In this document: positions 58,675 to 64,000 of the stretch, in pieces
Position numbering within the stretch: the first letter of the stretch is position 1
Layout: each line of letters begins with the position of its first letter
Assembly (NCBI RefSeq): GCF_902806685.2
Contig: NC_048548.1
Coordinates: 12,612,557 to 12,676,556, forward strand
Origin: Maniola hyperantus
Taxonomy: Eukaryota; Arthropoda; Insecta; Lepidoptera; Nymphalidae
Direction of reading: 5' to 3'
DNA: 64,000 bases
Notes under the pieces: model-generated
Databases searched by the model: none
The model's input: the letters and a program-made list of their open reading frames with translations, nothing else
What the model was told of the DNA's origin: nothing
Position numbers and translations under genes: made by a program

Positions 58675-58855
58675 TGCTAATCATCATCACGATTTACCCA
58701 TTACCGGCCACTGAACACGGGTCTCCTCTCAGAGTAAGAAGGGTTTAGGCCACAGTCTGCCACGCTGGCCCAGTGCGAATTGGCAGACTTCACACACCAT
58801 TGAGAACATGGAGAATTCTCAGTCATGCAGGTGTCCTCACGATGTTTTCCTTACA
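58675..58855 (-). mobile_element. SINE tail fragment (ATGATG family)
   Basis: 'GGGTCTCCTCTCAGAGTAAG', 'CCACGCTGGCCCAGTGCG' and 'CACGATGTTTTCCTTAC' on the reverse strand. Confidence 0.65.
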
Positions 58856-58859
58856 AACT

Positions 58860-59770
58860 TACAAGTAAACGTTTTTCTTTCTTTCTTTCTTTCCTTCTTT
58901 ATGCGCAAGAATCGTTAAAAGTCAACGTGCGGCCCGCCTTATATTTTATTTTACATATTTATCTTTACCTTTAGCACTGCCGATAATAAACCCTAAAGCC
59001 AAAGAGATAAGGTTCGCGATGGCTGAAGGATTTATAACAATAAATTGGTATTCATAAGGAACTTACTTTCTGGTAAGTCCTGCGAAAGTTTGTAAGAAGT
59101 TTAATGGCTAATTAATCTGTCTGCAGCGACGTCTGTCCGATGGAAACTCAATTAAGAAAAAGAATACTGATAAAGATAATATATGTTTTTACTCTCCGGT
59201 TTAAGAATATCAGTTTTTAATATTCCGTACCGACTCAAAAATCAAAATTAGAAAAAACAGACCTGTGCGTGTCAGAAGTCAGAACCGGCAGGTTCCGTAG
59301 GCTTACAACTTTAGCGGTCATTATTTATTATACGGTAATTTCTTCCCCGAAAAATTGTCTATGAAACATCGATAATTATTTTAAAACGAGATATTTTAAC
59401 TCGAGAATTTAAAAAAATAATTCGCGTCTCTTTTTGTTTAGGAGCTGTACCTAACTTACGGCTTACCTGAAGATTTTTTTTTTTCAAAATTTAAACTTAG
59501 GTATAGTTTTCTAGGGGGCATTTCGTACTTAGTAAGTTGCGGAAATTCGATCAAGAGTCAGGCTTTCCGCACTTTAAAGTTTTAACTTAGTTTTAAGTTC
59601 AAGCAACATAATAATATAAGTTCGTAGAAATACTCGTTTATAACCGAACGAATTTGATAATAATCGAGAGCAGGCTGCATAAAAAACAAGAAAGTACCTA
59701 GTCTAAAGTTGCTTAGGCCTAAGAAAGTACTTACTTATTATAAAGTTGCTTAGGCCTACGGAAATTCGAT
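58860..59770. other. AT-rich spacer without recognised features
   Basis: Contains a short TTTC microsatellite (58876-58895). No gene was seen. Confidence 0.4.
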
Positions 59771-59777
59771 CAAACTA

Positions 59778-59965
59778 GGTACAGTACGCGACCGAAAGTA
59801 ATGTACATCGACCTTTAGAAGGAGATAGGACATTTATAGAGCATTGTCTCTGTCGTTGAGACCGACATACCGTCATATAGGTATGAGCGACAGAGACAAC
59901 GCGCTGCAAAGCCGAAATGTTATTCTAAAGGCCGATGTACATTACTTTCTGCTGCGTACTCTACC
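59778..59965. mobile_element. MITE-like element (GCGGCCGAAAGTAATGTAC family), complete
   Basis: 'AGTACGCGACCGAAAGTAATG' and 'CGACCTTTAGAAGGAGAT' at the left are mirrored by 'CTAAAGGCCGATGTACATTAC' and 'CTGCTGCGTACT' at the right. Confidence 0.75.
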
Positions 59966-60095
59966 TATACACCTCGGTGAAGGACATAGGCTACTTTTTA
60001 CTCCGAAAATCAGTTCCTGTGGGATTTGTAAAAATCCTAAATCCATGCGGACGGCATAATCTAATATGTACCCAACTAGGTATCTAAATGTAAGA

Positions 60096-60600
60096 CGAGA
60101 ATATTTTCTTCAGATCTAGGTAAGACCACAGAGTAACAACATGCAGTATGTCATGATTTAGTAACCTAAGCTCGGAGTCAGGGCGCCGCCCGCCGTCGTC
60201 GTTAACAAATGGCCGGCTGACAGGCTGAGCTGACCACGCTGTCAGGGGGCAATGTGGCACATTCGTCACACTATGATACCCTGGTTTTTATCACAGACTA
60301 GCTTATGCCTGCGTCTTCGTCTGCCTGGGTCTTTATAAAATTTTAAGTAGGTAAGTAGCTTAATAATGAACTGCGCAAAAATTTTATAACTCTATCAAAA
60401 GTGAAAGAATAATATTTACTTCAGATTTAAGTAAGACCATAGCGTAGCAACATGCAGTATATCATGATTTAGTAACCTAAGCTCGTAGTCAGAGAGCCGT
60501 CGTTAACAAATAGCCGGCTGACAGGCTGAGCTGACCACGCTGTCAGGGCGCAATGTAGCACATTTGTCACACTATGATACCCTGGCTTTTGTGAAAGAGT
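60096..60600 (+). repeat. 190-bp direct duplication separated by about 110 bases
   Basis: 60100-60297 and 60408-60600 share 'ACATGCAGTAT.TCATGATTTAG', 'GCCGGCTGACAGGCTGAGC' and 'ACACTATGATACCCTGG' in the same order. The second copy lacks about 9 bases of GC-rich sequence. Confidence 0.8.
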
Positions 60601-61112
60601 AGTTGACGTCCGCGACTTCGTCCGCGTAGATTAAGGTGGTTTAAAAATCCCGTGGGATCTCTTTGATAACACCCTGTTGGGTACCATTGTACACTTTTTG
60701 ATTGGTCATAGTCAGCGAACGAAGATATCAACTAGCAATAACGCGCGAAGCACGCATCACTCAGGCCCCACCCAATTTCTTTGAAGGTCGTTACTTGTTT
60801 CCGTGTGAATGAATCCGCATCCGTAAAAGCTCCGCATTAATTGATGCGGATGCGGATGCGAATATCCGTAACACCCCTATTCTGTACTAGTCATTTGTTT
60901 ATGTTATACTGTCTTCAGGCAAAAATATCTTTTTTATGTGAATTATGTATGAATATTGTTGGTTAGTCAAATGAAACAGGACTCTACCTAGGAAAACGCT
61001 GTCGAAGAAGGATAAGGATTTGCCTGTTTCAGCGGATTATAGCGAATTAAGCTTGTAGTTTCTTGTAGACCTTAATGTACAATTCCTTGCACAATACTGC
61101 TTCGAAATAGTA

Positions 61113-61305
61113 TAGTACAGCATGCAGCCGAAAGTAATGAACATCGGCCTTTAGAATGAGATTTCGGCTTTGTACAGCGTTGTCTCTGTCACTCATACCT
61201 ATGTGACGTTTTGTCGGTCTCAATGACAGGGACAACGCTCTACAAATCTGCTATCTCCTTCTAAATGTCGATGTACATTACTTTCGGCCACATACTGTAC
61301 TAGAT
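61113..61305. mobile_element. MITE-like element (GCGGCCGAAAGTAATGTAC family), complete
   Basis: 'GCAGCCGAAAGTAATGAAC' and 'CGGCCTTTAGAATGAGAT' at the left are mirrored by 'ATCTCCTTCTAAATGTCG' and 'CATTACTTTCGGCCACATAC' at the right. Confidence 0.75.
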
Positions 61306-61559
61306 TTAGACCTGACGATTCAACTTAGTTTAGAGATTGTATAGGGACAACAGAATTAGCGACAATGTAGGTAAAACTAATAAACTACACCGATGACAGA
61401 TTAGCTAACTAACATGGTACAAAATAAATATTTAATTAGAGGTCTAGTAAAGCGTGGCTATCTTATCTTATTTGGCTATGCATATCATATTATGATTATC
61501 TGTGATTTTTCGCACGTTCACTTTCGTGTGAACTAGGTACCTGAGTATCTTCAAATTGA

Positions 61560-61745
61560 TTTTTAGGAACCCTTATAGGATCACTTCGTTGTTTGTCTAT
61601 CTGTCCTGTCAAGGGAATCAAAACCCATAGGGTACTTCCCATTGACCTAGAATCATGAAATTTGGCAGGTAGCAAAGTCTTATAGCACAATTTTGAAGGG
61701 ATAAAACCGAAATCCATGAACTTGTGGTTAGTGGTTACATCACAA
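61560..61745 (-). mobile_element. Dispersed 'GGTTCCGTAC' repeat, partial
   Basis: 'GGAACCCTTATAGGATCACTT', 'TTGACCTAGAATCATGAAATT', 'GTGGTTACATCACA', as in copy F but more diverged. Confidence 0.6.
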
Positions 61746-61904
61746 AATAATTGATGCGGATACGGATGTCTGAATTAATGCGGATGTTCCGTTCCGCATT
61801 TACGGATGCGGATGCGAATATACGTAATACCCCTAGTCCAAACCCCTCCAGAAACCCCAGATAAGGTAAATTTTATTGTTGAAATGAAATTGTGGTGACA
61901 GCCA

Positions 61905-62008
61905 GTGGAGTCTGGTAGTGTTGACGCCCAGTGGTGTCGTCCAGTGGTGCCTGCCAGTGGTGTCTGCCAGTGGCGTCACCCAGTGGTGTCGCCCAGTGGT
62001 GTCGTCCA
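61905..62008. repeat. 12-bp minisatellite (CAGTGGTGTCGC)n
   Basis: About eight imperfect 12-13-base units from 'CAGTGGAGTCTG' to 'CAGTGGTGTCGTC'. Open frames across it are repeat translations. Confidence 0.85.
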
Positions 62009-62419
62009 ACTCGTACGTACTTGACCTGTTTTAAATGTCTTTGTGACCAAAAAATTGCATATTGTCAGTGGTTCACAAAATATAAACATTTATGTAAGCA
62101 CCTAAAGGGTTTACCAGTTTAGGCACATCAATGCCGTGAACAGAGACGTGGCGCGGACGTGGTACCTATAAATAAACATCCCTTCAATAATAGATCAGGT
62201 CTGTTCTATATATTAAGGCTAAATACTCGATAATACTTACCTGGCCTCTCATAACTACATTATTTTTATACGTTACAAGCTAAAACAAGGTTGCGTTATC
62301 AATCTACCGCCGCCCGCCGAATGTATAATTATTGTGCTAATTATATTGAATTATTAGCTATTTTTAGATGTGCCAACAAGTCTGCTGCAGACAGGTTTGA
62401 ACTTCGAAGTCGAACCTGT

Positions 62420-62580
62420 AGGGCGATTGTCTAAAACCTGCATCAATCATTATTACAATCTCAATTGTTCTGATTGGCTGAATATGTGCGATTCTTGTTG
62501 CAACAATGCATTGTGGCCAAATTCAGACAATCACAACAGTTGAGATTGTAATTTAGGTTTTACGAAATTGATGGTTGGAA
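62420..62580. mobile_element. MITE-like element (TACAATCTCAATTGTT)
   Basis: 'CTAAAACCTGCATCAATCATT', 'TTACAATCTCAATTGTTCTGATTG' are mirrored by 'CAATCACAACAGTTGAGATTGTAA' and 'TAGGTTTTACG'. Confidence 0.7.
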
Positions 62581-62589
62581 ATGGAATGG

Positions 62590-62950
62590 TTTATTCAAAA
62601 TGGGTAATAAATTAGACCATATTTTGATAGTCGGTTGTTGCATTTATAAGATGACTAGTTTATGCTCGCGACTTCGTCCGCGTGGACCACACAAATTTCA
62701 AACCCCTATTTCACTCCCTGAGGGGTTGAATTTTCAAAAATCCTTTCTTAGCGGATGCCTACGTCATAAAAGCTATCTGCATGCCAAATTTCAGCCTGAT
62801 CCGTCCAGTAGTTTGAGCTGTGCGTTGATAGATCAGTTAGTCAGTCAGTCAGTCAGTCAGTCAATCAGTCAGTCAGTCACCTTTTCCTTTTATATATTTA
62901 GAAGATATAGTGGTGATAATTTTTACGCAACTTAAAAACTAAAGCTACGA
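62590..62950 (-). mobile_element. LINE 3' end split by a Helitron-like insertion
   Basis: 'GGTAATAAATTAGACCATATTT' (62600) and 'ATATAGTGGTGATAATTTTTACG' (62905) are continuous in the copy at 20695-20890. Here 62652-62900 is a Helitron-like element with nine TCAG/TCAA units. Confidence 0.7.
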
Positions 62951-64000
62951 CAGCAAACTTTATCGGACAAACTAAGTAGGTGCCAACTGCCAAGACTTGA
63001 AAATATAGGTACTACCGATCCAGTTGGAGTTGAACATTGGCATGTCTGTAGATGATAATTACGTGTTGGTGAAGTATGCTAACACATAAAACATTAGTAA
63101 TGTAGCCTAATAGGCTAAACGTTAATTTAATTCCATTTTCTCCTATCTTAAACAGTTTTCTCTTACAGTGTAACGTAGCATAAGTAAACTGAACTTCAGT
63201 TTAGTGTTAATTAATTATAATAAGGCCTAAAATAACCAAATATAAAATAACTAAATTTATGTAAATATTTATTTTAACAAAAAAATTATTTGGAAATAAG
63301 CGCAGTTCAATTAAAAGAATGGTAATTTAAGTCACGTAAAAATTGCATGAAACATTATTCATTTTTTTTAGTATTCTAAAAAAATTTGGTTCGTTTTAAA
63401 CTTTCCATTGTAGTTATCTAGATCTGTGCAGCCGTCGCGTGGTGGTGATCACTATCCATGGATATAATGATATTATATTTCAGAAACAGTTTCCTTATTT
63501 CATAGTTTTGAGGAAAAACGCTGAAGTCATTGTACTTATATGACGCATTTTAAATTTCATGAGTGTGCAACTATAACGTGCTTGTGGAAAATCTAATAAC
63601 GTCACAGATATGGATATACCTAGTCAAATAAACCATTCAATAGGAATTTAGTCTTCAGAAAGGTTTACAAATCAATTCAAATTGAATAAAAAACTTAATT
63701 AAAACTACGTACAGAAATGAGTTTTAAATAAAATTTTCGAATACTCCGTGTGCCTATCGGGAAAAATTTGAAGTATTTTAAGTAATTTTCAATGTCCTCT
63801 GTTATCAAATGAGTTTACTCGTGTCTCGATTAAAAGTTAAAACTTTCGATTCGAATTTTGGATAGATATTATTAAAATGATTTTCAGTATTCAAAGAGTT
63901 AATTGAAGTCGATTTAAATAATTTGGACAGGTAAACATTTTGGATAAAAGCTACAAAATATATGTTTAAATTTTTTGCAATCATCGATATTTTATGAAGT
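62951..64000. other. AT-rich end of window, no gene recognised
   Basis: No convincing exon, RNA gene or bounded repeat was seen on either strand. Confidence 0.4.

Overview
The window is insect nuclear DNA, almost certainly from a moth or butterfly. The genes carry short GT-AG introns. The AT-rich intergenic DNA is packed with repeats of lepidopteran type: tRNA-derived SINEs, RTE- and Jockey-like LINE tails, Helitron-like elements ending in CTAG beside a TCAG microsatellite, a dispersed 'GGTTCCGTAC' repeat, and many small inverted-repeat elements. No bacterial, plasmid or CRISPR features are present.

Three host genes can be reconstructed. (1) A tweety-family (TTYH) membrane protein lies on + with 11 coding exons (2549-9124, 543 aa). 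Two further exons (9893-10169, 10314-10437) stay in frame with it only if the TGA stop is read through, or bypassed by a donor inside exon 11. (2) A cytosolic-type sulfotransferase lies on - with 8 exons (42497 down to 28912, 328 aa). An extra upstream exon (44938-44997) would add a hydrophobic N-terminus in frame. (3) A secreted chymotrypsin-like serine protease lies on + (29704-35256, 281 aa), wholly inside the last intron of the sulfotransferase gene. The exon bearing its catalytic serine has been amplified, with its 5' splice site, into a 136-bp tandem array of ten copies (about 33602-34927).

Layout. 1-2527: upstream DNA with a possible 5' UTR exon and a LINE 3' end. 2528-10437: tweety, whose introns hold a SINE split by a short DNA transposon and decayed copies of its own exons 4 and 10. 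10438-13850: a tandem duplication split by a 2.8-kb repeat-filled insertion. 13850-25290: gene-poor, rich in MITE-like inverted repeats. 25296-28496: an unrecognised reading frame cut by a 2,907-bp element with 862-bp terminal inverted repeats and a 9-bp target duplication (Mutator-like by structure). 28757-45000: the sulfotransferase/protease pair. 45000-64000: repeats, including a probable Penelope-like hammerhead ribozyme (45761-45818), one relic sulfotransferase exon (50264-50305), and a cysteine-rich fragment resembling an AA15 LPMO C-terminus (51495-51608).

The genes do not form a pathway. The protease is probably a secreted, perhaps midgut, enzyme; the sulfotransferase conjugates small molecules; tweety is a plasma-membrane protein. 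Family calls come from recognised protein motifs and splice-phase checks done by eye. Repeat family names are tentative because no database search was possible.
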